From assembly GCF_900103455.1 (NCBI RefSeq), contig NZ_FNHI01000001.1:310001-374000 (forward strand): a stretch of 64,000 nt of DNA, given 5' to 3'. The position numbers were made by a program, and so were the translations under genes. The notes beneath the pieces are model-generated. The model had not been told where the DNA came from, ran no database searches, and saw only the letters and a program-made list of their open reading frames with translations. Shown here in pieces: positions 42,133 to 51,600 of the stretch. How positions within the stretch are numbered: position 1 is the first letter of the stretch; each line of letters starts with the position of its first letter. The stretch comes from Streptomyces wuyuanensis. Lineage in GTDB: Bacteria > Actinomycetota > Actinomycetes > Streptomycetales > Streptomycetaceae.

Positions 42133-42598
42133 CGGTCAGTGCTCCGGAGAACGAGATCTCTGCCATGACCCGACCCTGCAGGGAATGGATCCAGAATTCT
42201 GGAACCGTCTCCAGAATCTCAGACATCCGCATAAGCGCAGTTTCCTTGGTCATCTTCAAACTCGGGATGACAATGCTGCCCCACATGAAGATGAGATCGC
42301 CTTCGCTCGGCATGAAATCCTGGATGGCATCGCCTACCCGGGAGGCGTCGGCATCTGGTGACTGGACCAGTAAATCGACTGCCGTTCCAGTCCAATCAAT
42401 GGAAGCGTCGGAGTTACGTGGCAAGCGCCCCAGGCTCTCGTGTTCGTAGTGCAGATGCACTTCCAAGGCCAGCAACTCCACTCCCGGCCGCCCGATCCGC
42501 TTTCGAGCTCGAACACCCCCTTCGCCAACCAGAGTCAGTTTGGCCAAGGATCGCGGCAGCATATCCGGTCTTGTGCCATACAGGTTTTCTAGGCTCAT
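42107..42598 (-). CDS. Candidate immunity protein of toxin remnant 1 (163 aa)
   Basis: The 163-aa product starts MSLENLYGTRPDMLP at 42598, its ATG overlapping the toxin stop (ATGA). It has alternating strands and helices (SLAKLTLVGEGGVRAR, ELLALEVHLHYEHESLGRLP, SEGDLIFMWGSIVIPSLKMT, RVMAEISFSGALTVARV). Base composition is visibly less G+C rich than in the surrounding core genes. No known family. Position and coupling mark it as the antidote to the toxin domain upstream. Confidence 0.7.
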   Translation of the reverse strand: MSLENLYGTRPDMLPRSLAKLTLVGEGGVRARKRIGRPGVELLALEVHLHYEHESLGRLPRNSDASIDWTGTAVDLLVQSPDADASRVGDAIQDFMPSEGDLIFMWGSIVIPSLKMTKETALMRMSEILETVPEFWIHSLQGRVMAEISFSGALTVARVPLRA

Positions 42599-43645
42599 TG
42601 AATGCTGTCCAGGATCTTGATGAATTCTGCTTCCGTCCCCTTCCAGAGGGCAGTCCACTTTTACGCGTTTCACCGACTTCCACATTGATGTGCGGGCCTT
42701 TCTCGGGGTCCCAGTCCAATCGGAACCTCTTGAATTCCCCGTTCACGTGCGTCGTGAATCCGACAACCTTGTTATACGTACTTGTTGCGGTCTCCATGCG
42801 GCTGACGTACGGCAAACGCGTCTTTGAATCGAGCTCACCTAGAAGTTCCAACGCCTTATTGCGGGCCGGCTCGTACGCGTCAAACGCGTCGAGGACGATT
42901 TCCTTGCACGGCCTGGAATTGTGAACAAGGACCGGCGTGACACCAGCGAGTACATAGTACGTGTGGAGGTTGTTGACGGTGAGGTTGTAGGCGGGGGCGA
43001 GCCGGTCCAGTGACGGACGCTGTTGATCTGCGCCGTGCCGCCATCGGGAGTGCGGAGGGTGTCCTGCGATGTGAGGTCGGCGGCGTTCTTCCACTTCTTG
43101 TCATTCTCGGCCCAGAAGGGGGGGTGGCCGGTGGCGGTGAGGGAACCGTCGCCGTCGGCCGCGTGTACGGTGATGCTGGTGAAGTCGCGGTCGTCGGGGG
43201 TGTAGATGGTTGCGTCGACGCGATGCGAGCCGGTTTCCCCTGTTTCGGGGTTGGTGGCCAAGACATGGTCGCCGACCCTGATCTGTTCGATCGGGCGCGG
43301 GGTGCGGTCGCCCATGAGGACAGGAGCGCCAGCAGGGAAGCTGTCCCCGACAGCCTCTCTGGCGCAATCGATCACATCCTTGCCCCGTCGGGTTCCTTTG
43401 GCGGCGTCCTCGACGGCGTCTGCGCCCTTCTTGATGATTTTGAGTTTGCCGGCGGGGGTGATGGTGACGACTGCCATGGCGCAATCGCCCCAGGAGGGGT
43501 TCTTGACGCATTTCTCGATGTCAGCGCCGCCCACGAGCTCCCATACGAGGTCGTCGAGGCCGAAGGCGTCGCTTTCCTCGCAAGGGTTGGGGTGGGCGTA
43601 ACCCGCCACCATGGTGTAGCCGCAGGCACCCGGTTCTTTGCGGGC
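42595..43645 (-). pseudogene. Rhs/polymorphic toxin remnant 1: HINT domain plus C-terminal toxin, two frameshifts
   Basis: The minus strand encodes the end of a polymorphic toxin: a linker (PNPCEESDAFGLDDLVWELV), a pretoxin HINT domain (SFPAGAPVLMGDRTPRPIEQ, LATNPETGETGSHRVDATIY, DGSLTATGHPPFWAENDKKW, then APAYNLTVNNLHTYYVLAGV and TPVLVHN), and a C-terminal toxin domain (IVLDAFDAYEPARNKALELL, NKVVGFTTHVNGEFKRFRLD, EKGPHINVEVG, EAEFIKILDSIQ). The reading frame changes near 43000 (inside HINT) and again near 42655 (just before the toxin end); each can be repaired with one base. The N-terminal part of the protein is missing and the DNA beyond 43645 belongs to another gene. The Cys at the HINT start is replaced by Ser (DSF). 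Confidence 0.75.
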
Positions 43646-43653
43646 TTCTTCGG

Positions 43654-43860
43654 CCCGGCAAGGGCAACGGCACCTTCAACACGGCCAAGAAGACCGGCGC
43701 CGGCTGGCAGAACATGCGACTGCTCTCCGAAGCCGACTTCAACGGCGACCAGAAGAGCGACCTGATCGCCATCCACACCAACGGCAACATCCACGCCTAC
43801 CCCGGCAACGACAAGGGCGGCTTCGGCACCCCCATCGTCACCCCCGCCCCAGCCAGCTGA
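43654..43860 (+). pseudogene. FG-GAP/VCBS repeat protein fragment
   Basis: The plus strand encodes about 68 residues ending in a stop at 43860: GKGNGTFNTAKKTGAGWQNM, LLSEADFNGDQKSDLIAIHT, NGNIHAYPGNDKGGFGTP. This is the end of a secreted beta-propeller with FG-GAP repeats, with the calcium-binding DFNGDQKSD. No start or earlier repeats are present; the upstream DNA is the Rhs remnant on the other strand. The junction near 43650 therefore marks a rearrangement. Confidence 0.75.
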
Positions 43861-43900
43861 TGTGCAAATGACCAGCCGCATGCTGTGAAGTCCTGCGCTT

Positions 43901-43947
43901 CGACTTCGGTCCGTTCCTCCTCGTTCAGGTGGAACGGACCGAAGTCG
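43901..43947. terminator. Hairpin terminator after treZ
   Basis: A perfect 17-bp stem (CGACTTCGGTCCGTTCC with its complement) around a 13-nt loop lies about 60 bases after the treZ stop and marks the edge between the island and the core. Confidence 0.85.
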
Positions 43948-44009
43948 TGCAGCAAGCCGGCAACAGCGAAGGGACTCGCACCTGAAAGCGCCGCACGGCA
44001 CGTGCCATG

Positions 44010-45761
44010 TCACGCGTCGTGCAGCACCACGCACGACTCGCCCGGCAGTTCCAGCACGCCCTCGGGGCCCGGGGGGCCGGTCTCTTCCCAGGCGGCCAGT
44101 ACCCTGCCGCCTCCGGCGCCCAGGGGGATGGTGACCGGTTCCTTGCCGAAGTTGGCCGCGACGCGTACGTCGCCCCGGCGGAAGACGAACCAGCGCGCCG
44201 CCTCGTCGTAGGCGACCCGCACGGCCGCGAGGTCCGGGTCGGACAGGTCGGGTTCGGTGCGGCGCAGGGCGATCAGCTCGCCGTACCAGGCCAGGAGCCG
44301 GGCATGGGGTTCACGGTCCCGTTCGGACCGGTCCAGGCAGGAGCGCTCCCGGGTGGCCGGGTCCTGCGGGTCGGGGATCTCCCGCGCCGCCCAGCCGGTC
44401 CCGGCGAACTCCCGCCGCCTGCCCTGCCGTACCGCCTCCGCGAGTTCCGGGTCCGTGTGGTCGGTGAAGAACTGCCACGGCGTACGGGCGCCCCACTCCT
44501 CCCCCATGAACAGCATCGGGACGAACGGCCCCGTCAGCACCAGCGCCGCCGCGCAGGCGAGCAGCCCGGGGGAGAGGGTCGCGGAGAGCCGGTCGCCGGT
44601 CGCGCGGTTGCCGATCTGGTCGTGGGTCTGGGCGTAGCCCACGAACCGGTGCGCGGGGGTGCGAACCAGGTCGACGGGCCGCCCGTGGGTACGGCCGCGG
44701 AACGTCGAGTACGTGCCGTCGTGGAAGAAGACGTGTCCGAGTGTCTTGGCGAGCGCGCCGAGGGGTGCGCGCGCGAAGTCGGCGTAGTAGCCCTGTGATT
44801 CACCGGTCAGCGTGGTGTGCAGGGCATGGTGGAAGTCGTCGTTCCATTGGGTGTGGATCCCGAGCCCGCCCTCCTCGCGCGGTGTGGTCGTCCTCGGGTC
44901 GCACCGGTCGGACTCGGCGATCAGGAACACCGGCCGCCGTACGTCCGCCCCGAACCGGTCGACCGCCGCCGACAGTTCCTCCAGGAACGTCAGAGCCCGG
45001 GTGTCGACCAGGGCGTGGACCGCGTCCAGCCGCAGACCGTCGACGCGGTAGTCCCGCAGCCACGCCAGCGCGCTGCCGATCAGATACGCGCGCACCTCGT
45101 CGGAGCCGGGCGCGTCGAGGTTGATCGCCGAACCCCAAGGCGTGTGATGAAGGTCCGTCAGATAGGGGCCGAACGCGGGCAGATGGTTGCCGGACGGTCC
45201 CAGATGGTTGTGGACGACGTCCAGGACCACGCCGAGGCCGAGACCGTGGGCCGTGTCGACGAAGCGCTTCAGCGCCTCCGGGCCGCCGTACGGCTCGTGC
45301 ACGGCCCAGGGCGCGACACCGTCGTAGCCCCAGCCGTGCCTGCCCGGGAAGGGGCACAACGGCATCAGCTCCACATGGCTGATGCCGAGTTCGGCCAGCT
45401 CGCCGAGCCGAGCGGCCGCGGCGTCGAGCGTGCCCTCGGGGGTGTAGGTGCCGATGTGCATTTCGTACAGGACCGCGCCGGTGAGGTCCCTGCCGCGCCA
45501 GTCGTCGCTGCGCCACACGTACGCGTCGGGAGCGACCACCGCGCTGGGCCCGACCGGGCCGTCGGGCTGCCGGCGCGAGCGCGGATCGGGCAGGACGGGG
45601 CCGCCGTCGAGCCGGAAACCGTACCGGTCTCCGTCGACCGCGTCCGCCTCGGCCGTCCACCAGTCCTCCCGCGACGGATCGCGCTCCATTCCCTGTTCGG
45701 TGTCCTCCAGCCACAAGTCGACCCGGTCCTGCGCCTGCGGTGCCCATACCTCGAACAGCAC
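44010..45761 (-). CDS. treZ: Malto-oligosyltrehalose trehalohydrolase
   Basis: TreZ releases trehalose from maltooligosyltrehalose made by TreY. The 583-aa enzyme is a GH13 glycosidase with an N-terminal starch-binding-like domain (VLFEVWAPQAQDRVDLWLED), the catalytic barrel and a C-terminal domain. The nucleophile Asp is in GLRLDAVHAL, the acid Glu in LIAESDRCDPR, and the transition-state Asp in YAQTHDQIGNRA. The region LYEMHIGTYTPEGTLDAAA is diagnostic for TreZ. The GTG start at 45761 has AGGGGA 10 bases upstream. TreY and TreX are not in this window. It is divergent from the GH1 gene. Confidence 0.94.
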   Translation of the reverse strand: MLFEVWAPQAQDRVDLWLEDTEQGMERDPSREDWWTAEADAVDGDRYGFRLDGGPVLPDPRSRRQPDGPVGPSAVVAPDAYVWRSDDWRGRDLTGAVLYEMHIGTYTPEGTLDAAAARLGELAELGISHVELMPLCPFPGRHGWGYDGVAPWAVHEPYGGPEALKRFVDTAHGLGLGVVLDVVHNHLGPSGNHLPAFGPYLTDLHHTPWGSAINLDAPGSDEVRAYLIGSALAWLRDYRVDGLRLDAVHALVDTRALTFLEELSAAVDRFGADVRRPVFLIAESDRCDPRTTTPREEGGLGIHTQWNDDFHHALHTTLTGESQGYYADFARAPLGALAKTLGHVFFHDGTYSTFRGRTHGRPVDLVRTPAHRFVGYAQTHDQIGNRATGDRLSATLSPGLLACAAALVLTGPFVPMLFMGEEWGARTPWQFFTDHTDPELAEAVRQGRRREFAGTGWAAREIPDPQDPATRERSCLDRSERDREPHARLLAWYGELIALRRTEPDLSDPDLAAVRVAYDEAARWFVFRRGDVRVAANFGKEPVTIPLGAGGGRVLAAWEETGPPGPEGVLELPGESCVVLHDA

Positions 45762-45896
45762 TGGTGATCGGTCCCCTGTCTTCTCGGCGTCGGTGGTGCC
45801 GGCGCCGGCGGAACGTGGTCGTCGTCGGCGGTTCTTCCCATCCTGGCAACTTCGCCCTCTGGAGGCGCCGTACTCGCCGGTACTAGGGTCCGCGCC

Positions 45897-47285
45897 ATGA
45901 CATCGCCCTCCGCGACACCTCCCTCCGCGACACCGCTGCCCGCCTTCCCGCCCGGGTTCCTGTGGGGCGCCTCGGCGTCCGCGTTCCAGACGGAGGGCGC
46001 CGCCGACGCCGACGGCAAGGGCCCCTCCGGGTGGGACGTCTTCGCCGCGGAGCCAGGACGGATCAAGGACGGCGCCGACGCCGCCCGCGGAACCGGCTTC
46101 CACGAGCGCTACCGCGAGGACGTGGCCCTGCTCGCCGGACTGGGCGCCGGCGCCTTCCGGTTCTCCGTGAGCTGGCCCCGGGTGATCCCGGGCGGCAGCG
46201 GGCCGGTGAACCCCGCCGGGCTCGGCTTCTACGACCGGCTCGTCGACGAGCTGTGCGAGCACGGCATCACCCCCGCGCCGACCCTCTACCACTGGGACAC
46301 GCCGCTGCCCCTGGAGGAGGCCGGTGGCTGGCTGAACCGCGACACCGCCGCCCGGTTCGCCGACTACGCGGCCGTCGTCGCCGAGCGCCTCGCCGACCGG
46401 GTCCCCATGTGGATCACCGTCAACGAGCCCGCCGAGGTCACCATGCTCGGCTACGCGCTCGGCGAACACGCCCCCGGCAGGCAGCTCCTCTTCGACGCCC
46501 TGCCCGCCGCCCACCACCAGCTCCTGGCCCACGGCCTCGCCGTCCGGGCCCTGCGCGCCGCGGGCGCCGGCAACATCGGCCTGGCCGTGTCCCATTCGCC
46601 CGTGCACCCGTCGAGCGACAGCGACGAGGACCGGTCCGCCGCCGAGCTCTGCGACACGCTCACCAACCGGCTCTTCTCCGACCCGCTGCTGACGGGCCGC
46701 TACCCGGACGGATTCGACGGGCTGATGCCGGGGCCCGTCGCCGACGACCTCGCGGTCATATCCGAGCGCCTGGACTGGTACGGGGTGAACTACTACAGCC
46801 CCATGCTGGTCGGCGCGCCCGCGGCGGACGCGCTCGCCTCCTACGCGGGACTGGGCATGCCCGCGGAACTCCCCTTCGGACTGCGGGAGATCGAGGGCAC
46901 GGAGCGCACCCACTTCGGCTGGCCCGTCGTCCCGGACGGCCTGCGGGAACTGCTGGTCGCCCTCAGGGCGCGCTACGGCGACCGCCTCCCGCCCGTCCAC
47001 ATCACGGAGAACGGCTGCTCCTACGACGGTCTCGACGACGACGCCCGGATCGCGTTCCTCGACGGCCATCTGCGGGCCCTGCACCGCGCGGTCGAGGAGG
47101 GCGTCGACGTCCGCGGCTACTTCGTCTGGTCGCTGACCGACAACATCGAATGGGCGGAGGGCGCTTCGCAGCGCTTCGGCCTGGTCCACGTCGACTACGA
47201 CACGCTGGAGCGCACCCCGAAGGCGTCGTACGCGTGGTATCGGGACGTCATCCGCGCCCAGCGCGCCGTGGGGCCGGCGGACTGA
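45897..47285 (+). CDS. GH1 beta-glucosidase
   Basis: The 462-aa intracellular enzyme is a retaining GH1 glycosidase. The catalytic acid/base Glu is in WITVNEPAEV and the nucleophile Glu in VHITENGCSYD. The N-terminal signature FLWGASASAFQTEGAA and the C-terminal GYFVWSLTDNIEWAEG complete the family pattern. There is no signal peptide, so it would act on imported beta-glucosides such as cellobiose. The 135-base gap to treZ should contain both promoters; no regulator is adjacent. Beta-galactosidase or 6-phospho forms are less likely. Confidence 0.95.
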   Translation: MTSPSATPPSATPLPAFPPGFLWGASASAFQTEGAADADGKGPSGWDVFAAEPGRIKDGADAARGTGFHERYREDVALLAGLGAGAFRFSVSWPRVIPGGSGPVNPAGLGFYDRLVDELCEHGITPAPTLYHWDTPLPLEEAGGWLNRDTAARFADYAAVVAERLADRVPMWITVNEPAEVTMLGYALGEHAPGRQLLFDALPAAHHQLLAHGLAVRALRAAGAGNIGLAVSHSPVHPSSDSDEDRSAAELCDTLTNRLFSDPLLTGRYPDGFDGLMPGPVADDLAVISERLDWYGVNYYSPMLVGAPAADALASYAGLGMPAELPFGLREIEGTERTHFGWPVVPDGLRELLVALRARYGDRLPPVHITENGCSYDGLDDDARIAFLDGHLRALHRAVEEGVDVRGYFVWSLTDNIEWAEGASQRFGLVHVDYDTLERTPKASYAWYRDVIRAQRAVGPAD

Positions 47286-47349
47286 CAACACCGCGCCCGG
47301 GTCGGGGGATCGCGCCGGGACCGCCGTCGCGGCGCGTCCGCCCTCCTGC

Positions 47350-47376
47350 GGGGGTGCCGAGCCTGCGGACACCCCC
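47350..47376. terminator. Hairpin between GH1 and GNAT genes
   Basis: A 7-bp GGGGGTG / CACCCCC stem with an inner CCG/CGG helix lies between the two convergent genes. Confidence 0.55.
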
Positions 47377-47396
47377 GGACTGATCACCGCACCGGG

Positions 47397-48290
47397 TCAG
47401 AAGTCCAGGTGGACGCGTTCCTGCACCACCGGGTGCCCGGCCTTGGCGAAGTTGGCCGCCATCGGCGCGTTGCCCTGGTCGGTTGCGCCGGCGATGAACT
47501 CCGCGCCCTGCTCCGCCAGGTAGTGCGTGCACTCGGCGAGCAGGTCGTACGCGTAGCCGTTGCCGCGGTGCTCCGGAACGACGCCGATGAAGCCGATGCA
47601 CGGGCCCGACGGGTTGTGCGCCGGGATGTGCAGACCGACGAGGTCGCCGTCCCGGGTGTACGCCAGCTGCCACCACTCGCGCGGCGACGGGCACCAGTGG
47701 AAGAAGTCCAGCTCCTCCCGGGCGGCCTGGTCCAGGCCGCCCTCGGCGATGGCGCGCAGCGCATGGGCGTCGAGGGTGCCCGAGTGCACACGGCGCAGCA
47801 CGTCGAGGAACACCGAGTCGTCGGGTTCGGGCCGGAACTCCAGTCGCCCGGGACGCTCGGGGAGGCCGCAGCCGGGCGTCCACCGGTACTGGAAGCGCTC
47901 CACGAGGACGCTCATACCGGCGGCCTTCGCGGTACGGAGCCGCACCTCGGCGGCGGCCCGGGACACGGGGTCCTCACGCCAGGCGGCCGGCAGGATCAGT
48001 TCGTACTCGACCCGGAACGGGGAGGTGCGCAGCAGTTCGGCGCCGGCCTCCTCCTCGCCGTCGGCGACGTCGAACCAGTTGAGGTTGACGGGGGCCGTGT
48101 CGTCGGCACCGCCCCACCAGGCGGCTCGTGCGACGACCTTCCCGTCGCGCAGGGCGACCCGCTTCCACTCGGGGCGGTGGGTGGCTCGGGCCAGTGCCCG
48201 GCCCACACCGAGCGGATCGGGCAGGGTGTCGAAGAGATGTGCGTCGCTCTCGGAGAGCGCGCGGAAGATCGGACCGGTCGAAGCGGTCAT
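47397..48290 (-). CDS. GNAT-family N-acetyltransferase
   Basis: The 297-aa protein ends in a GNAT domain: LAYTRDGDLVGLHIP, the acetyl-CoA loop GFIGVVPEHRGNGYAYDLL and AEFIAGATDQGNAPMAANFA. The N-terminal 140 residues look like a diverged second GNAT half (EYELILPAAWREDPVSRAA). GGAGG lies 9 bases before the ATG. The acceptor is unknown; such proteins modify small amines, antibiotics or protein N-termini. Confidence 0.9.
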   Translation of the reverse strand: MTASTGPIFRALSESDAHLFDTLPDPLGVGRALARATHRPEWKRVALRDGKVVARAAWWGGADDTAPVNLNWFDVADGEEEAGAELLRTSPFRVEYELILPAAWREDPVSRAAAEVRLRTAKAAGMSVLVERFQYRWTPGCGLPERPGRLEFRPEPDDSVFLDVLRRVHSGTLDAHALRAIAEGGLDQAAREELDFFHWCPSPREWWQLAYTRDGDLVGLHIPAHNPSGPCIGFIGVVPEHRGNGYAYDLLAECTHYLAEQGAEFIAGATDQGNAPMAANFAKAGHPVVQERVHLDF

Positions 48291-48664
48291 GAGAAATGTC
48301 CTCCGGGACTGCGGAACGGGTACTGCGCTCCCGGTCAGACGACGGACGCCGGGCGGTCGGGGCGGGAGCGCGGGAAACATGGGTTCGTCACGGCACTCGC
48401 CTCCTTCCACCGGTCCTGGGCGTCGTGGTCAGGGTAGACGCACCGGGGGGAGTTCTCCAGTGCCTTTTTGACAGGCCGTCGGGCCGCCTGCCGGTGCGCG
48501 GGCCGTGGGCACGCGGGCCGCCTCGCCGCGCGGGGGCTCCCGGCGCGGATACGCGGGGAAGGGACGCGACACGGGCCGAGTCCCTCTCCCGTGTCCCTGC
48601 CCGCGTCCCCTTCCCCGCGTTGCCGAAGGTGCGTGCCCGTGCCGTGCCCCTGCCGTGCCCGGGC
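48291..48664. other. Gap before the GNAT gene and after the TPR gene
   Basis: These 374 bases hold no gene. The part next to 48291 contains the GNAT promoter side. The other part contains the large hairpin at 48551-48620. Confidence 0.6.
48551..48620 (-). terminator. Large two-part hairpin after the TPR gene
   Basis: The outer helix pairs 48551-48567 (ACGCGGGGAAGGGACGC) with 48603-48620 with one extra base, and an inner 8-bp helix pairs GACACGGG (48568-48575) with 48588-48595. The whole unit lies about 45 bases after the stop of the TPR gene. Confidence 0.75.
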
Positions 48665-51600
48665 TCAGCCGCCGGACACCGCCGCGTTCAGCTGCTCGCG
48701 GACGTAGTCGGCATGACGGAGCAGCCCGGTCGCCGCCTCGCTCTCCAGCTCCTTCAGCTCTCCCACGAGGGCGTCCATCCGGGCGACCCCGTCCTCGGCG
48801 CGGCCGAGGGCTCGCTCCGTCCAGGCGGCGCGGACCAGGCACTGGACGCGGTCGCGCAGCGCGGCCTCGCCGAACTCCGCGAAGGCCGCACCCGCCCGGT
48901 CGAGCAGCCGGACCATCTCCTCGCGGGTGGCGGCATCGGAATCGGGACCGCTTCCCTCTCCGGCTCCTTCGCCGGCCCCGTGCTCCGCGACGCCGGGGTC
49001 GTCGGTCTCGTCGAACTGCTCCTCCCCGTCGAGCTCCTCGGCGTCCTCGTCCTCGTCGTGATCGTCGTGATCGAGGCCGTCGTCCAGCAACTGGGCCAGC
49101 TGTAGCCAGGTCTGGGCCCGCTCGTAGCGCAGCTGGGGTTCGTCCGAGCCGTCGAGCACGTCCAGCGCCTGCTCCATCAGGGACCGGGCACGCTCGCGGT
49201 CCGCGCCGGACCCCGCGTCATCCTCGCCCTCGTCGTGATCGTCGCCGGCGGACATCCAGGCGAGGGAACGCAGCGCCCGTACCTCACCGACGGGGTTGTC
49301 GCCCGCGAGCCGGTAGAGCTCCAGGGCACGGGCGTACGCGGACTCGGACTCCTTCCTGAGCCCGGCCTGGCCGAGTGCCTCGGCGGCCGAGTGGGCGAGA
49401 CCGGCCTCGGGGCCGGGCTCTCCCCAGCCCTTCACCGTCTCGGCGGCCTGCAGGAACTGCTCGGCGGCGGCGCGCGGGTCGCGCAGCTCCTGCAGCAGCC
49501 GGCCCAGCGTCTCCCGGGCCTGTACGCCTTCCTCCTCGCCGTGCTCCAGCAGATCGGGCAGCGCCGACTGGAGCACCTCGGCCGCCTCGGCGGTGCGGTC
49601 GGTGACCGCGTACGCCCGGGCCAGCAGCAGCCGCGCCCGCGCGCCGCCGCTTCCGGCCAGCCCCTCCTGGTCGAACCAGTGCGCCGCGTCCAGCGCGTGC
49701 ACCGCGGCCTCCTCGGCTCCTTCGCCGCCCCGGCGCATCAGCGCCTCCGCGAGGCTCATCCGTACGGAGGCCTGCTCACCGCCGTCGGTCACCTCACCGG
49801 CGTGTTCCAGGGCGGTACGCGCCACCGCCTCTGCCTCGCCGAGGGCTCCGAGTGCCGCCAGTACCCGCGCGCGCACCGCCAGCGGTTCCACGGCCTCCCA
49901 CGGGCGTTCGGCGGCGAGGCAGTGCCGGGCCGCCGAGTCGAGCAGCGGATCGGCCCGGACGAGGTCTCCCACCGTCAGGGCCAGCTTCGCCAGCAGCAGC
50001 TCGGCGGCGCCGACCACATCCGCCACGTCGGCCGCCACGGCCGCCTCCCCGGAGCCGGACGCACCCGCGCCGGCGACGAAAGCCTCCAGCTCGGCCACCA
50101 TCAGGGCGTCCACCCCGTGACCGGGTACGTCGTGCCCAGCCCCGTCGCCGTGCCCGGCTGCCTGCTCGGCGCCCTCCGGGCCCTCGCCGGTGCCGTCCTG
50201 CCCCTCCTGACCGTCGTCCGCTCCGCGGGAGTGCTCCTCGTGTCCGCGCAGGAACGACTCGATGCGGATCCTGGTCAGTTCGGCCGAGGCGAGACGCCGG
50301 GGCCGCGCCGGGTCGGACCCGTCCACGGCTTCGGCGGACGCCAGCGCCGTGCCCAGCAGCCGGCGGATCTCCTGCGGCGCGGACCCGAACTGGACCGCCG
50401 TCCCGGCCGCCGCCAGGTCGGCCCAGGCCGCCCGGCCGTGCTCCCCGGCCTCCCGGTGCGCTCCGGCGGCCTCGGTGAACAGCGTCACCGCCTCCGCCTC
50501 GCCGGCGATCGCGGCCGTGTGCGCCCGGTGTTCCAGCAGGTCTCCCGCGAGCCCCGCGTCCGCGCCGTCCTCGTGCGCACCGGCGAGCCGCGCGACGGCT
50601 GTCCACAGGTCGTCGGCGGACGGGTGCCCGCGGCGGCGGGCCGCACGGGCACGCTCGACCAGCGCGGGGAAGTCCGCGTCGGCCGTTCCCGGACCCGTCC
50701 CGCCGGCAGATGCCACGCCCACACCGACCGGACCCGCCGCGGCGGTCGTGCCCGTTGCCGCGAGGCCGGACGCACTCGCACCGGACTCCGGGAGCGTGCG
50801 CGCCGGGCGCGCGGGCACCGTGCCGGAGGGCAGCGCCTGGTTGCGCACGCCGAGCGGGAGCGCGTCGACCAGAGGCTGCCGCGCGATGCGCTCGGACAGC
50901 TGCGCCGAGACGTGCGCCGAACCGTTGCGCGCGTCGAACCGGGCGGCGATCCCGAACGCGTCCGCGTGCAGCAGCTCGTACAGCTCGCCCACGGTGCGGG
51001 GCGTGCCCTGGTAGGAGGCCGCGGGCAGTTCGCCGTGCCCGAGGTCCACGAGCCTGCGCAGCAGGACCAGGATCCCGCCGGTGAACTCCATCTGCGACTC
51101 GACGTCCGCGAGCGGCCCGAGGTGGCTCGCGTGCTCGGCGAGGATCTCCAGACCGCGCGACTCGTTGCCGGTCAGGGCGCAGAACTCGATGTGCTCGCCC
51201 ACCGAGCGCAGCAGGCTGTCCTTGCCGCGCGTCATCCGGTAGCCGCGCAGATGGTGGGAGCGGGCCTCCGCGGACCGGCCGAGCCGCACCAGAGGCAGCA
51301 GCGAGTGGGCGAGCACCCGGTGCGGTTCCTCCATGCAGGACTTGCCGCCGGACAGCACCGGTTCCCAGATCTCGACCGCTCTGGCGTCGTCGCCCTTGCG
51401 CGCCCGGTACCAGCCCTGGGTGTTGATCTCGCAGGCGTGGCAGTCGCTCATGCCGTCGCGTTCGGCCGCGGCCCAGCCCGCCATGGCCCGGTCCATCCGG
51501 TCCTCGTCGCCGATCGCGTCGGCGAGGTGGAACTCGGCCTGGCGCACGGCCCGTTCGCTGTAGCCGGCCAGCCGGTAGCGGCGCTCCATGTCGGTCAGCC

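Noticed and set aside
43010..43765. 251-aa plus-strand ORF across the toxin remnant
   Set aside because: It is the reverse shadow of the HINT domain, which has clear motifs on the minus strand.
44010..47387. A minus-strand open frame of 1125 codons
   Set aside because: The first half is the shadow of the GH1 gene; TreZ starts at 45761 with its own ribosome site.
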